From the NCBI GenBank assembly GCA_028869135.1, contig JAGWTC010000013.1:1-64000 (forward strand): a stretch of 64,000 nt of DNA, given 5' to 3'. Position 1 is the first letter of the stretch. Every line of letters begins with the position of its first letter. Under the pieces are notes generated by a model, which worked only from the letters and a program-made list of their open reading frames with translations, was not told where the DNA came from and searched no databases. Both the position numbers and the translations under genes were made by a program. The stretch is from Rhodocyclaceae bacterium. GTDB lineage: Bacteria > Pseudomonadota > Gammaproteobacteria > Burkholderiales > Rhodocyclaceae. Positions 37,223 to 46,402 of the stretch are shown piece after piece.

Positions 37223-38257
37223 ATGAAATTCAGATGGACACTGATGTGCGCGACCGGCATGGCCGTCATGCAGGCCGTATCGGCCCAGGGCTTCAAGGAT
37301 TGCCTCGGCATACAGGCCGATCCGGTGCGCCTGGCCTGTTACGACAAACTGGCCAGGAACGCGCTTCCCGAAAAGAGCGTGGTGATCACCGATGCGGCGC
37401 CCAGCGCACCGCCGGCCTTGCCGGTCGTCGTCAGGAATGCGTTGCCGCCGTCGCCGGTGTCGGTGCTGTCGGAGCGCTGGGAACTCGATCCGCAAAGCAA
37501 GGCCGGCGTGTTCCAGTTTCGCGCCCATAACCCCACCTACATCCTGCCGGTCTACGGCAGCAGCAGCGTAAACAGCCTGCCGTCCAGTCCTGCGACGGGG
37601 CACGCGCTGGCGCAGGGGCGCAAGCAGCAAGCCACCGAGGTCAAGTTTCAGCTCAGCTTCAAGACCAAGCTGATGGAGGATCTGTTCGACGGCCGCAGCG
37701 ATCTCTGGTTCGGCTATACGCAACAGTCATGGTGGCAGCTCTACAATTCGGAGACCTCGGCTAATTTTCGCGAGACCAATTACGAACCCGAGCTGATCCT
37801 GAGCACGCGCACCGACTACGATCTGTTCGGCTGGCGCGGTCGCATGGTCAATCTGGGCCTGCTGCATCAATCCAACGGTCGCGATCTGCCCTTGTCGCGC
37901 AGCTGGAATCGCATCTACGCGCAGGCCGGCCTGGAACAGGGAAACTGGGTGCTGTTGCTGCGGCCGTGGTGGCGGATTCCGGAAGGCAGCAAGGATGACA
38001 ATCCCGACATCACCCGCTACATGGGGCACGGCGACCTCATTGCCATGTGGAAGCGCGACGGCCATATCGTGAGCCTGCTCGGCCGCTACAACGCCGGCTC
38101 CGGCAAGGGCGCCGCGCAGGCCGACTGGGCGTTTCCGATTTCACGCCAGTTGAAGGGCCATTTGCAGCTCTTCAGCGGCTATGGCGACAGCCTGATCGAC
38201 TACAACCACAGCCAGACCACCGTGGGCATCGGCGTGTCCCTGAGCGAGGGCTTGTAG
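37223..38257 (+). CDS. pldA: Outer membrane phospholipase A
   Basis: Outer-membrane beta-barrel phospholipase (OMPLA), 344 residues with a signal peptide ending SAQ (about residue 22). Catalytic residues are His215 and Ser217 in LLHQSNGRD, with Asn229 in SRSWNRIY; the 14-residue spacing equals His142-Asn156 of E. coli. An N-terminal extension (about 23-90) carries DPVRLACYDKLAR, a motif found in betaproteobacterial PldA. It hydrolyses phospholipids misplaced in the outer leaflet. GGGGAG lies six bases before ATG 37223. Confidence 0.93.
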   Translation: MKFRWTLMCATGMAVMQAVSAQGFKDCLGIQADPVRLACYDKLARNALPEKSVVITDAAPSAPPALPVVVRNALPPSPVSVLSERWELDPQSKAGVFQFRAHNPTYILPVYGSSSVNSLPSSPATGHALAQGRKQQATEVKFQLSFKTKLMEDLFDGRSDLWFGYTQQSWWQLYNSETSANFRETNYEPELILSTRTDYDLFGWRGRMVNLGLLHQSNGRDLPLSRSWNRIYAQAGLEQGNWVLLLRPWWRIPEGSKDDNPDITRYMGHGDLIAMWKRDGHIVSLLGRYNAGSGKGAAQADWAFPISRQLKGHLQLFSGYGDSLIDYNHSQTTVGIGVSLSEGL

Positions 38258-38279
38258 TCGCCGGTGCTGCGAGCCCGGC

Positions 38280-38846
38280 TCAGGGCCGGGATTGCTTCTC
38301 GGCCCGGGCCTTTGCCTTGGCTTCCTGCTCGGCGCGGAACTCGGCGGCCCGCTTCGCGTTCTGCTCGTCGCGCCGGGCGTTTTCCTCGTCGCGCAGGCGC
38401 ACATGCTCGGCCGCGTCGTACTTGCGGACGTTGCGGTCCAGCGTCTGCGATTCGCGATCCTGGCGCTTGGCGATCGAAATTTCCTTGCGATAGGCGACCT
38501 TGGCGTCATCCAGACAGGAACTGACGAGGAACTTCTTCCAGCAGACCGGCGTGGCATTGGCGAGCGCCTTCTCTGCTTCCTCCTTGCGCAGCCGCGACTC
38601 TTCCTTCAGGGTTGCGGCACGTTCCGCCATGTCGTCGCGTTCGGCCTGACTGCGCGGCACGCCGATGGTGAGCAGGGCCGAGGCGTCGAGCGGCACGGTC
38701 TTGGGCTCGGCCTTGGGCGGCTCTGCTGCATCCGCCGCAGGCGAGGTGGCAGACGGCGTTTCGGCGGGCTCGGGGGCTGCGCTCTCCTGCGCCTTTGCGG
38801 CAGCGGCGACGAGGCACAGGCTCAGCAGAAAAAACCGGAATGGCAC
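38280..38846 (-). CDS. Exported charged coiled-coil protein
   Basis: A 188-residue protein of no recognised family. From GTG 38846 (AAGGAA about eight bases upstream) it has a signal peptide PFRFFLLSLCLVAAAAKAQ, then a Pro/Ala/Glu-rich linker. A helical segment contains two cysteines (VCWKKFLVSSCL), which could form a disulfide. The Arg/Glu/Lys-rich C-terminal coiled coil spans about 125-188. An in-frame ATG at 38879 would add eleven residues before the signal sequence. Likely periplasmic; it is convergent with pldA and divergent from the YheS-type gene. Confidence 0.72.
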   Translation of the reverse strand: MPFRFFLLSLCLVAAAAKAQESAAPEPAETPSATSPAADAAEPPKAEPKTVPLDASALLTIGVPRSQAERDDMAERAATLKEESRLRKEEAEKALANATPVCWKKFLVSSCLDDAKVAYRKEISIAKRQDRESQTLDRNVRKYDAAEHVRLRDEENARRDEQNAKRAAEFRAEQEAKAKARAEKQSRP

Positions 38847-38930
38847 GACACTTTCCTTAAAATAGCGAATTACGCGCATTTCACCACAGAACTGCGCCCG
38901 TCGCCGGCACCGTATTCGTCTCTTTGCAAC

Positions 38931-40862
38931 ATGATCCTTCTGCGCAACCTGTCTTTTGCCCGCAATGGCCGCTTTCTGGTCGAGAACGCCAGCTTGCAGT
39001 TGCACCCTGGATGGAAGATCGGCCTGATCGGCGCCAACGGCTGCGGCAAATCCTCCTTCCTCGCCTTGCTGCGCGGCGAACTGCACGCCGAAGCCGGCGA
39101 CCTCGAAATCCCTGCCGTCTGGTCGGTCGCGCATGTGGCCCAGGATACGCCGGCCTTGCCGGATGCGGCGCTGGAATTTGCTCTTGATGGCGATGCGGAG
39201 CTGAGGCAGATCGAAACCGAGCTCGCCGCGCTGGAGCAGGCCGCCCAGGCCAGCGAGGCCGACGGCCACCGCCTCGCCGAACTGCATGCGCGCTACGCCG
39301 ACATCGGCGGCTATTCGGCGCGCGCCCGTGCTGCCTCACTCCTGCATGGCCTTGGTTTCGGCGATGCCGACTTCACGCGCGCCGTGGCCGAGTTTTCCGG
39401 CGGCTGGCGCGTGCGGCTGAATCTCGCGCGCGCGCTGATGTGCCGCTCCGACCTGCTGCTGCTCGACGAACCGACCAATCACCTCGATCTCGACGCCGTG
39501 CTCTGGCTTGAAGGCTGGCTTAGGAGCTATCAGGGCACGCTGATCATGATCTCGCACGATCGCGATTTTCTCGACAGCGTCTGCTCTCACACACTGGCGC
39601 TGGCCGACGCGCAGCTGCGTCTCTACAGCGGCGGTTATTCGCAATACGAGCGTCAGCGCGCGGCGCAACTGGCCAATCAGCAGGCCATGTTCGAGAAGCA
39701 GCAGCGCGAGCGTTCCCATCTCGAAAGCTATATCGAACGCTTTCGCGCCAAGGCGACGAAAGCGCGTCAGGCCCAGAGCCGGATCAAGGCGCTGGCGCGC
39801 ATGGAGGAGATCAGCGCTGCGCACGTCGATACGCCGTTCAGCTTCCAGTTTGCCGATCCGGGCCATATACCGGACCCCTTGCTGCTGGTTGAGCAGGCAC
39901 GCCTCGGCTATCGTGCGAATGACGAGGAGACCACGATACTCGAGCGCATCATGCTGGCCCTGCGGCCGGGCGAGCGCATCGCCTTTCTCGGCCGTAACGG
40001 CGCCGGCAAATCCACGCTGATCAAGTGCCTGGCCGGCGAGCTTGCGCCGCTGTCGGGCAGGCGCATCGAAGGCAAGGGCCTGTCGATCGGCTATTTCGCC
40101 CAGCATCAGCTCGAACTGTTGCGTCCGGACGAATCGCCCTTGCAGCACATCACCCGCCAGGACCCGACGGCGCGCGAACAGGATCTGCGCGACTATCTGG
40201 GCGGTTTCGATTTTCGCGGCCCCATGGCCGATGCGTCCTGCGGCCGCTTTTCGGGCGGCGAGAAGGCGCGGCTGGTGCTGGCGCTGCTGATACGCGCCAA
40301 ACCCAATCTGCTGCTGCTGGACGAGCCGACCAACCATCTCGATCTGGAAATGCGCGAGGCTCTGACTCTCGCCCTGCAGGAATACGAAGGCGGCGTGGTG
40401 CTGGTCTCGCATGATCGCCATCTGCTGCGCACGACCGCCGATGTGCTCTACCTCGTTGCCGACGGCAAGGTTCAGCCCTTCGACGGCGATCTCGACGACT
40501 ACGCGAGCTGGCTGGCGGAGCAGCGCGCGGCGCAGCAGCAGGCCGCGCCGCAAAATGTGGATCGGGAAGAGCGCAAGGAAGCGCGCAAACTGGCCGCCGC
40601 CGACCGTCAGGCGCTGCTGCTCAAGCGCCGTCCCTTGCTGAAGGAAAGCGAAAAGCTGGAGCAGCAGATCACCCGCTGGCAGGTACAGCGCAGCGCGCTC
40701 GAAGCGCAACTCGCCGATCCGGCCTTGTACGAAAAGAACGACAGCGCGCTGATCCAGAAACTCAATCAGGAACAGGCCGATGTCGCCGAAAAGATAGATA
40801 CTGCCGAAATGCGCTGGCTGGAACTGCAGGAGCAGCTCGAAGCCCTGCCCATGCCGGATTGA
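38931..40862 (+). CDS. yheS: ABC-F ATPase, YheS type
   Basis: A 643-residue ABC-F protein matching E. coli YheS throughout. Two ATPase domains have GANGCGKSS and GRNGAGKST Walker A motifs, FSGGW and FSGGEKARL signatures, and two DEPTNHLDL Walker B regions. The linker (about 235-300) contains SYIERFRAKATKARQAQSRIK. A C-terminal coiled coil (about 540-640) follows. Expected to bind ribosomes and modulate translation. It starts at ATG 38931 just after a divergent promoter region, without an obvious Shine-Dalgarno. Confidence 0.95.
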   Translation: MILLRNLSFARNGRFLVENASLQLHPGWKIGLIGANGCGKSSFLALLRGELHAEAGDLEIPAVWSVAHVAQDTPALPDAALEFALDGDAELRQIETELAALEQAAQASEADGHRLAELHARYADIGGYSARARAASLLHGLGFGDADFTRAVAEFSGGWRVRLNLARALMCRSDLLLLDEPTNHLDLDAVLWLEGWLRSYQGTLIMISHDRDFLDSVCSHTLALADAQLRLYSGGYSQYERQRAAQLANQQAMFEKQQRERSHLESYIERFRAKATKARQAQSRIKALARMEEISAAHVDTPFSFQFADPGHIPDPLLLVEQARLGYRANDEETTILERIMLALRPGERIAFLGRNGAGKSTLIKCLAGELAPLSGRRIEGKGLSIGYFAQHQLELLRPDESPLQHITRQDPTAREQDLRDYLGGFDFRGPMADASCGRFSGGEKARLVLALLIRAKPNLLLLDEPTNHLDLEMREALTLALQEYEGGVVLVSHDRHLLRTTADVLYLVADGKVQPFDGDLDDYASWLAEQRAAQQQAAPQNVDREERKEARKLAAADRQALLLKRRPLLKESEKLEQQITRWQVQRSALEAQLADPALYEKNDSALIQKLNQEQADVAEKIDTAEMRWLELQEQLEALPMPD

Positions 40863-40940
40863 GCGCGCAGAAAACGTCTGCTTTCGTTGCCGGAGCAGGC
40901 GCGGAAGAGGGCATCAGGAACCCATCGTAGAGGACGCAGC

Positions 40941-41255
40941 ATGATAGTCACATTCAAATCCAAAGCCGCGGGCGACGTCATCATGTTCGGCGAGTCCGCC
41001 CATCAGCTGATGAAAGTTATGGGCAAGGATCCGGACCCGCAAGGCATTATCACGGCGGAGCAATTGCCTGCTGCCATCGCGGCGCTGAAGGGCGTGATCG
41101 AGGAAGGCCGGCGTCAGCCCGGCGCCAATGACGACGAGGATGCCGACAAGCCGGCCATGACGCAGCATGTGTCGCTGGCGCAACGTGCCGTGCCGCTGCT
41201 TGAGTTGCTGGAATGGGCGCACAGGAAGAATGCCCCCGTGATGTGGGGCATCTAG
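40941..41255 (+). CDS. DUF1840 family protein
   Basis: A 104-residue conserved protein of unknown function. MIVTFKSKAAGDVIMFGESAHQLMKVMGKDP and the C-terminal RAVPLLELLEWAHRKNAPVMWG are the DUF1840 landmarks, joined by an acidic variable stretch. AGAGGA lies a few bases upstream. It is cytoplasmic by lack of membrane segments. The stop is three bases from the convergent ptsI stop. Confidence 0.9.
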   Translation: MIVTFKSKAAGDVIMFGESAHQLMKVMGKDPDPQGIITAEQLPAAIAALKGVIEEGRRQPGANDDEDADKPAMTQHVSLAQRAVPLLELLEWAHRKNAPVMWGI

Positions 41256-41258
41256 GAA

Positions 41259-42989
41259 TTACAGTTTTCCTACCTGCTCCCGTATCCGCTCCGGCTCGTC
41301 GAAACGCAGAATGCGACTGACGCGCGTGGCGAGTTGTCCGGCGTTGCTCATCAGGATCTGCTGCTTGATTTCCAGCAATTGTGCCGGGTGCATGGAAAAA
41401 TAGCGCAGGCCCATGCCGATCAGCAGCTTGGTCATCTGGTAGTCGCCGGCCATTTCGCCGCAGACGGAGACCGGCACATTGGCGCGGCCGCCGGTCTGTA
41501 TCACGCCTGCTACCAGGCGTAGCACGGCTGGATGGAAGGGGTCGTAGAGGTGCGAGACGGCTTCGTCGGTGCGGTCGATGGCGAGGGTGTACTGGGCCAG
41601 ATCGTTGGTACCGATGGAGAGGAAGTCGAGGCGCTTGATGAAGGGCCCCAGCGCCAGCGCCGCGGCCGGAATCTCGATCATGCCGCCGACCTCGATTACC
41701 GGGTCGAACTTGTGCCGCGATTCGCGCAACTGCAGCTTGGCGGTTTCGATCAGCGCCAGCGTCTGCTCTATCTCGCTGACATGCGCGAGCATCGGAATCA
41801 GGATGCGGATCTTGCCGTGGTGCGAGGCGCGCAGGATGGCGCGCAACTGCGTCAGAAACAGCTTGGGCTCGACCAGACAGTAGCGGATGGCGCGCAGGCC
41901 GAGCGCAGGATTGGGTTCGTCGCGGTTGACCACGCGCAGTGCCCGGGCCTGCTTGTCGGCGCCGATGTCCAGCGTGCGTATGGTGACGGGCTTGCCTGCC
42001 ATCGCCTTGGCAACATTGCGATAGGCCTCGAACTGCTCGTCCTCGTCGGGTAGATCGTTGCGGTTCATGAACATGAACTCGGTGCGGAACAGGCCGATGC
42101 CGTCGGCACCCATATCCTTGACCTGATCCACGTCGCGGGGCAGCTCGATGTTCGAGTAAAGCGCGATGTCGTGGCCGTCGAGCGTTGCCGCGCGGGCGGT
42201 CTTGATGCGCTTGAGCTTCGAGCGCTGCAGCTCGATGGCGCTCCTCTTGAGGCGGTACTCCTCGAGAATGCGTTCGTCCGGATTGACGATCAGCGTGCCG
42301 GCGGTGCCGTCGACGATCAGCAGATCGTCGTCCCGTACCAGCGGTCGTGCATGGTGCATGCCGACCAGGGCGGGAATGGCGAGACTGCGCGCGACGATGG
42401 CGGTGTGCGAGGTGAAGCCGCCAGCGTCGGTGACGAAGCCGCCGACGTGCATATTGCGGAACTGGATGGTGTCGGCCGGGGATAGATCATGTGCGACGAC
42501 GATCAGCTCCTCGCCGTCCCGGACCTTCCTGGCGAGCTTGCGGCTTTTGCCGAGCAGGGCCTTGAGCACGCGCTCGACCACCTGCACCACGTCGTTCTTG
42601 CGTTCGCGCAGATAGGCGTCGTCAAAGGCGTCGAATTGCTCGCTCAGCGCGTCGAGTTGCTGCACCAGTGCCCATTCCGCGTTGCAGCGGCGCTCGCGAA
42701 TGATCTCCTTGGGCGCATCCGAGAGCATCGGGTCCGACAGCAGCATGGCATGTACGCTGACGAAGGCAACCAGCTCGGTTGGCGCGCCGGCTGCCGAAGC
42801 CTCCAGCCGCAGCGCCTCCAGTTCGGAGTGCACGGTTGCCAATGCGCCTTCGAAGCGTGCGATCTCGGCCGCAACCTCCTTCTCGCGTATCTGGTACTGC
42901 GCCACTTCCAGCGTCGCGTTCGACACCAGATGGGCGCGCCCGATGGCGATACCCGTGGATACTGCGAGGCCGTGAAGTGAGAAGGTCAT
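41259..42989 (-). CDS. ptsI: PTS enzyme I (phosphoenolpyruvate-protein phosphotransferase)
   Basis: Transfers phosphate from phosphoenolpyruvate to HPr; 576 residues. The phosphorylated histidine is His195 in GGFTSHTAIVARSLAIPA. The catalytic barrel has the RTEFMFMNR and DIGADKQARAL segments, and the acid-base cysteine is in VSVCGEMAGD. No GAF domain is attached, so it is not PtsP. Partners in the same operon are HPr and an EIIA(Man) protein, with no membrane EIIC, suggesting a regulatory PTS. No Shine-Dalgarno is visible before the ATG, where a hairpin repeat abuts the gene. Confidence 0.95.
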   Translation of the reverse strand: MTFSLHGLAVSTGIAIGRAHLVSNATLEVAQYQIREKEVAAEIARFEGALATVHSELEALRLEASAAGAPTELVAFVSVHAMLLSDPMLSDAPKEIIRERRCNAEWALVQQLDALSEQFDAFDDAYLRERKNDVVQVVERVLKALLGKSRKLARKVRDGEELIVVAHDLSPADTIQFRNMHVGGFVTDAGGFTSHTAIVARSLAIPALVGMHHARPLVRDDDLLIVDGTAGTLIVNPDERILEEYRLKRSAIELQRSKLKRIKTARAATLDGHDIALYSNIELPRDVDQVKDMGADGIGLFRTEFMFMNRNDLPDEDEQFEAYRNVAKAMAGKPVTIRTLDIGADKQARALRVVNRDEPNPALGLRAIRYCLVEPKLFLTQLRAILRASHHGKIRILIPMLAHVSEIEQTLALIETAKLQLRESRHKFDPVIEVGGMIEIPAAALALGPFIKRLDFLSIGTNDLAQYTLAIDRTDEAVSHLYDPFHPAVLRLVAGVIQTGGRANVPVSVCGEMAGDYQMTKLLIGMGLRYFSMHPAQLLEIKQQILMSNAGQLATRVSRILRFDEPERIREQVGKL

Positions 42990-43004
42990 TGTTTTTTGAG
43001 TCGC

Positions 43005-43076
43005 GAGTTGTGAGCCGCGAGTCGAGAGCGAAGAGCCGAGAGTCGGAGGGTGCTCCCGACTCGCGGTTCACAACTC
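43005..43076. repeat. Imperfect hairpin repeat between ptsH and ptsI
   Basis: GAGTTGTGAGCCGCGAGTCG (43005-43024) and its near-exact reverse complement (43057-43076, 19 of 20 bases) flank a 32-base purine-rich loop. The composition, built from GAGTCG/GCGAG units, differs from the genes on either side. It fills nearly the whole 97-base ptsH-ptsI gap. Confidence 0.75.
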
Positions 43077-43086
43077 CCGATCGCCT

Positions 43087-43356
43087 TCATTCGCCTTCGC
43101 CAAAATAATCATTGATCAGCGCAATGATCGCATCCAGCGCCGCCTGATCCTGCTCGCCTTCCGTATCGATGATGACCTTGCTGCCCTTGCCGGCGGCGAG
43201 CATCATGACGCCCATGATGCTTTTGGCATTGATGCGGCGGCCGTTGCGTTCCATCCACACTTCGCAAGGGTAGCTGCCCGCGAGCTGGGTAAGCTTGGCC
43301 GAGGCGCGTGCATGCAGCCCCAGTTTGTTGATGATTTCGACTTCCGCCTTCGGCAT
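43087..43356 (-). CDS. ptsH: Phosphocarrier protein HPr
   Basis: An 89-residue phosphocarrier with the phosphorylated His15 in NKLGLHARASAKL and the regulatory Ser46 in INAKSIMGVMML, both at canonical positions. It starts MPKAEVEIIN at ATG 43356; longer upstream frames overlap the EIIA gene region. It receives phosphate from ptsI and passes it to the EIIA(Man) protein encoded just upstream. Confidence 0.96.
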   Translation of the reverse strand: MPKAEVEIINKLGLHARASAKLTQLAGSYPCEVWMERNGRRINAKSIMGVMMLAAGKGSKVIIDTEGEQDQAALDAIIALINDYFGEGE

Positions 43357-43430
43357 TGCTGTTCCTTGTCCGGTGTTCTGCTTGTATTCGGGGCCGGCAG
43401 CTATCCTTGCGCGGCTTCCCCGGTTTCGTT

Positions 43431-43820
43431 TCAGTGCTTGAGCATATTGAGTATGCCGTCCCGCCCGCCGCTGGTGGCGCGCGCCACCAGGGTTTCCATG
43501 TCCTTGTCGCGATAGGTCAGCGCACGCAGCAGCATGGGCAGGTTGACGCCGGCAATGCCTTCGATGCGGCCGGGTTCCAGCAGCTTCATGGCGATATTGG
43601 CCGGCGTGGCGCCGTAGATGTCGGTCATGACGAGAACGCCTTCGTCGCTGTCCACGAGCTTCAGCAGGTTCTGCGCCAGCGGCAGCACGTCGAGCGGGTC
43701 GTCCTGCGCGGCCACGCCGAGCTGCACGATCTGCGGCGGACGCCGGTTGAGCACATGACAGGCGCATTGAATCAGCGACTCGCCGTAACTGGTGTGGGTG
43801 ATGAGAAACAGGCCGATCAA
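43431..43820 (-). CDS. PTS mannose-family EIIA protein
   Basis: A 129-residue EIIA(Man) domain protein with the active-site His9 in LFLITHTSYGES and the conserved MTDIYGATPANIAMKLL segment. It has no EIIB domain, and no EIIC/EIID genes are nearby. In betaproteobacteria such orphan EIIA(Man) proteins accompany HPr and enzyme I and are thought to be regulatory; the target is not apparent. Confidence 0.92.
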   Translation of the reverse strand: MIGLFLITHTSYGESLIQCACHVLNRRPPQIVQLGVAAQDDPLDVLPLAQNLLKLVDSDEGVLVMTDIYGATPANIAMKLLEPGRIEGIAGVNLPMLLRALTYRDKDMETLVARATSGGRDGILNMLKH

Positions 43821-43921
43821 CGTGCTACCTCCCGGGTGATCGAATCATTCTATCAAGGAAGATGCCGCGTGCCGCAATCCGCCGCGACCACCCGTGCAGG
43901 CTTGCTGGGGGCTGACGCGAT

Positions 43922-44863
43922 TCAGCGGCAGCGGGCTTCCAGCGCATCCATGAACATGCCGGCCACGTTGAAACCGCTCTGCTCCGCAATTTCGACGAAG
44001 CAGGTCGGGCTGGTGACGTTGATCTCGGTCAGGCTGTCGCCGATCACGTCGATGCCGACCAGCAACAGGCCGCGCGCCGCCAGCACGGGCCCGAGGCCCT
44101 CGGCGATCTCGCGGTCGCGTGCGCTCAGCGGCCGCGCCTCGGGCCGGCCGCCGGCGGCGAGATTGCCGCGCGTCTCGCCGGCCATGGGGATGCGCGCCAG
44201 GCTGTAGGGCACCGGCTTGCCGTCGATGATGAGGATGCGCTTGTCGCCATCCGTGATCTCCGGCAGGAAGCGCTGCGCCATGATGGTCTTGGCGCCGTTC
44301 AGCGTCAGCACCTCGATGATGACGTTGCGATTGGGGTCGTCGCGACGCACGCGAAAGACGGAGCTGCCACCCATGCCGTCGAGGGGCTTCAGCACCACGT
44401 CGCCGTGCGCTTCGATGAAGGTGTTGAGCGCACCCGCATCGCGGGCGATCTGCGTGGCGGCGGTGTACTGCGGAAACTCGGCGATGGAAACCTTTTCGCT
44501 GTGGTCGCGAATGGCGCGCGGATCGTTGAAGATGCGCGCACCCTGCGCCGCGGCGCGCTCCAGCAGCCAGGTGGCGGTGACGTATTCCATGTCGAAGGGC
44601 GGATCCTGGCGCATCATCACGCCGTCGAAATCGCGCAGCGACGACACCCGGTTTTCACCGGCCGCATACCAGATCACATCGTCGTCCAGCGGTTCGATGC
44701 GCACTGCCAGCGCGCTGACGGTGCCGGCCTCCCACACCAGATTTTCGCGCTGGATCGTCCATACTTCGTGGCCGCGCCGCGCCGCCTCGCGCATCATGGC
44801 GACGCTGGAGTCCTTGTAGGCCTTGAGTTTGTCGAGCGGGTCTACGATGAATGCAAAGCGCAC
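43922..44863 (-). CDS. gshB: Glutathione synthetase
   Basis: Joins gamma-glutamylcysteine and glycine using ATP; 313 residues, near the E. coli length of 315. The GTG at 44863 (RFAFIVDPLDKLKAYKDSS) has AGGGGA upstream and is preferred to the longer frame. ATP-grasp features are VLKPLDGMGGSSVFRV, MAQRFLPEITDGDKRILI and LLLVGIDVIGDSLTEINVTSPT. It follows gshA on the same strand and precedes the PTS genes, an arrangement conserved in betaproteobacteria. Confidence 0.96.
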   Translation of the reverse strand: MRFAFIVDPLDKLKAYKDSSVAMMREAARRGHEVWTIQRENLVWEAGTVSALAVRIEPLDDDVIWYAAGENRVSSLRDFDGVMMRQDPPFDMEYVTATWLLERAAAQGARIFNDPRAIRDHSEKVSIAEFPQYTAATQIARDAGALNTFIEAHGDVVLKPLDGMGGSSVFRVRRDDPNRNVIIEVLTLNGAKTIMAQRFLPEITDGDKRILIIDGKPVPYSLARIPMAGETRGNLAAGGRPEARPLSARDREIAEGLGPVLAARGLLLVGIDVIGDSLTEINVTSPTCFVEIAEQSGFNVAGMFMDALEARCR

Positions 44864-44972
44864 AGCTTTTCCCCTATCAGCTTTTGCGGCCCGCTGCTCC
44901 ATGCCCGTTCGGGATGGGCCAGTCGAAGCCGTGATGGACGTTGCCCTGTGACTGACTCAGGGCAGATGGATA

Positions 44973-46271
44973 TCAGGCGGCCACTGTCTCCGCCGGCGCC
45001 GCGCGTTCCAGTTCCAGCGAGGCGGCGAGCAGCGCGAGGCGCGCGACCACGCCGTAGGCGTAGAAACGATTCGGCGCCGAATCGGGCGCCTGCGTGCAGT
45101 CGGGCAGCGAGCAGCCGGTCTCGAAGGCCAGCGGCTTGAAATGCATGCCGGGCGCATTCAGGTTCTCGTCCACGCCGCGCGCGGTATTCACGCGATAGAA
45201 GCCGCCGACAACGTAGCGGTCGATCATGTACACCACCGGCTCGGCCGTGCCTTCGTCCACCGTCTCGAAGGTCGGCACGCCTTCCTGGATGATGACCTCG
45301 GTGACCTGCAGGCCTTCCTTTACTACCGACATCTTGTTCCGCTGCTTGCGGTTCAGGCCGGTGACCTCGCTCGCGTCGTGCACCGTCATGACGCCCATGC
45401 CGTAGGTGCCGGCGTCGGCCTTGACGATGACGAAGGGGTCGCTGTCGATCCGGTATTCCTTGTACTTGGCGCGAACGCGCGTCAGCAGCATGTCCACGTT
45501 CGCCGCCAGGCAATCTTCGCCGGTGCGCTCGTGGAAGTTGATCTTGCCGCAGGTGCCGAAGTAGGGGTTCAGCAGCCAGGGGTCGAGGCCGAATTCGGCG
45601 GCGAAATCATTGACCACCTGGTCGTAGGCGGCGAAGTGCGCGGACTTGCGGCGCACATGCCAGCCCGCATGCAGTGGCGGAATCAGATATTGCTCGTTGA
45701 GGTTCTGCAGGATGTCCGGCACGCCGGCCGAGAGATCGTTGTTGAGCAGGATCGCGCAGGGATCGAAGCCGTCGAGGCCGAGACGATGGCCGTTGCCGAG
45801 GCGCTTGAGCGGCTCCAGCGTGAGCCTGGCGCCGTTGCCGAGTTCCAGCGTGGTGGGCGCCGTGACATCCGGCAACAGCGAACCGATACGCACATTGAGG
45901 CCGGCATGGCGCAGGATGCTGGCCAGTTGCGCCACGTTCTGCAGATAGAACTGGTTGCGGGTGTGGTTCTCCGGAATCAACAGCAGATTGCGCGCTTCCG
46001 GGCAGATCTTTTCCACCGCCGACATGGCGGCCTGCACGCACAGCGGCATGAAGGCCGGGTTGAGATTGTTGAAGCCGCCCGGGAACAGGTTGGTGTCCAC
46101 CGGCGCCAGCTTGAAGCCGGCGTTGCGAAGGTCAACCGAGGCGTAGAAGGGCGGCGTGTGTTCCAGCCATTGCGTGCGCAGCCAGCGCTCGATGGCCGCC
46201 TCGTTTTCGAGCATGCGGGTTTCGATATCGAGCAGCGGGCCGGTCAATGCAGTAGTGAGGTGAGGGACCAT
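44973..46271 (-). CDS. gshA: Glutamate-cysteine ligase, proteobacterial GshA type distinct from E. coli
   Basis: Makes gamma-glutamylcysteine, the first step of glutathione synthesis. The 432-residue protein belongs to the betaproteobacterial ligase family (TIGR02049-like), unrelated in detail to E. coli GshA. Landmarks are FPGGFNNLNPAFMPLCVQAA, LLLIPENHTRNQFYLQNV and the nucleotide-binding FVIVKADAGTYGMGVMTV. The start MVPHLTTALTG at 46271 is chosen because upstream codons are unconserved. gshB follows 109 bases downstream. Confidence 0.92.
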   Translation of the reverse strand: MVPHLTTALTGPLLDIETRMLENEAAIERWLRTQWLEHTPPFYASVDLRNAGFKLAPVDTNLFPGGFNNLNPAFMPLCVQAAMSAVEKICPEARNLLLIPENHTRNQFYLQNVAQLASILRHAGLNVRIGSLLPDVTAPTTLELGNGARLTLEPLKRLGNGHRLGLDGFDPCAILLNNDLSAGVPDILQNLNEQYLIPPLHAGWHVRRKSAHFAAYDQVVNDFAAEFGLDPWLLNPYFGTCGKINFHERTGEDCLAANVDMLLTRVRAKYKEYRIDSDPFVIVKADAGTYGMGVMTVHDASEVTGLNRKQRNKMSVVKEGLQVTEVIIQEGVPTFETVDEGTAEPVVYMIDRYVVGGFYRVNTARGVDENLNAPGMHFKPLAFETGCSLPDCTQAPDSAPNRFYAYGVVARLALLAASLELERAAPAETVAA

Positions 46272-46402
46272 GGGCGGTGAGCAGGCAAGTGGCTGAGCCG
46301 GCGACAAATAAATCCGGCTTTGAAAAATGGAACCCGGCATGTGAGGACGGAATGGCGATTTTCAAGTCCCTGCACAGGGCGTCCGTTCCAGTTTATACCA
46401 GC

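Noticed and set aside
35942-38257. Continuous frame joining the end of ybiT (other phase) to pldA, looking like a 771-residue fusion
   Set aside because: The first 400 codons are an out-of-phase reading of ybiT. pldA has its own ribosome-binding site and signal peptide at 37223.
43087-43767. A 226-residue protein containing HPr at its C-terminus
   Set aside because: The upstream part is an out-of-frame reading of the EIIA gene. HPr begins at ATG 43356 with the canonical His15 numbering.
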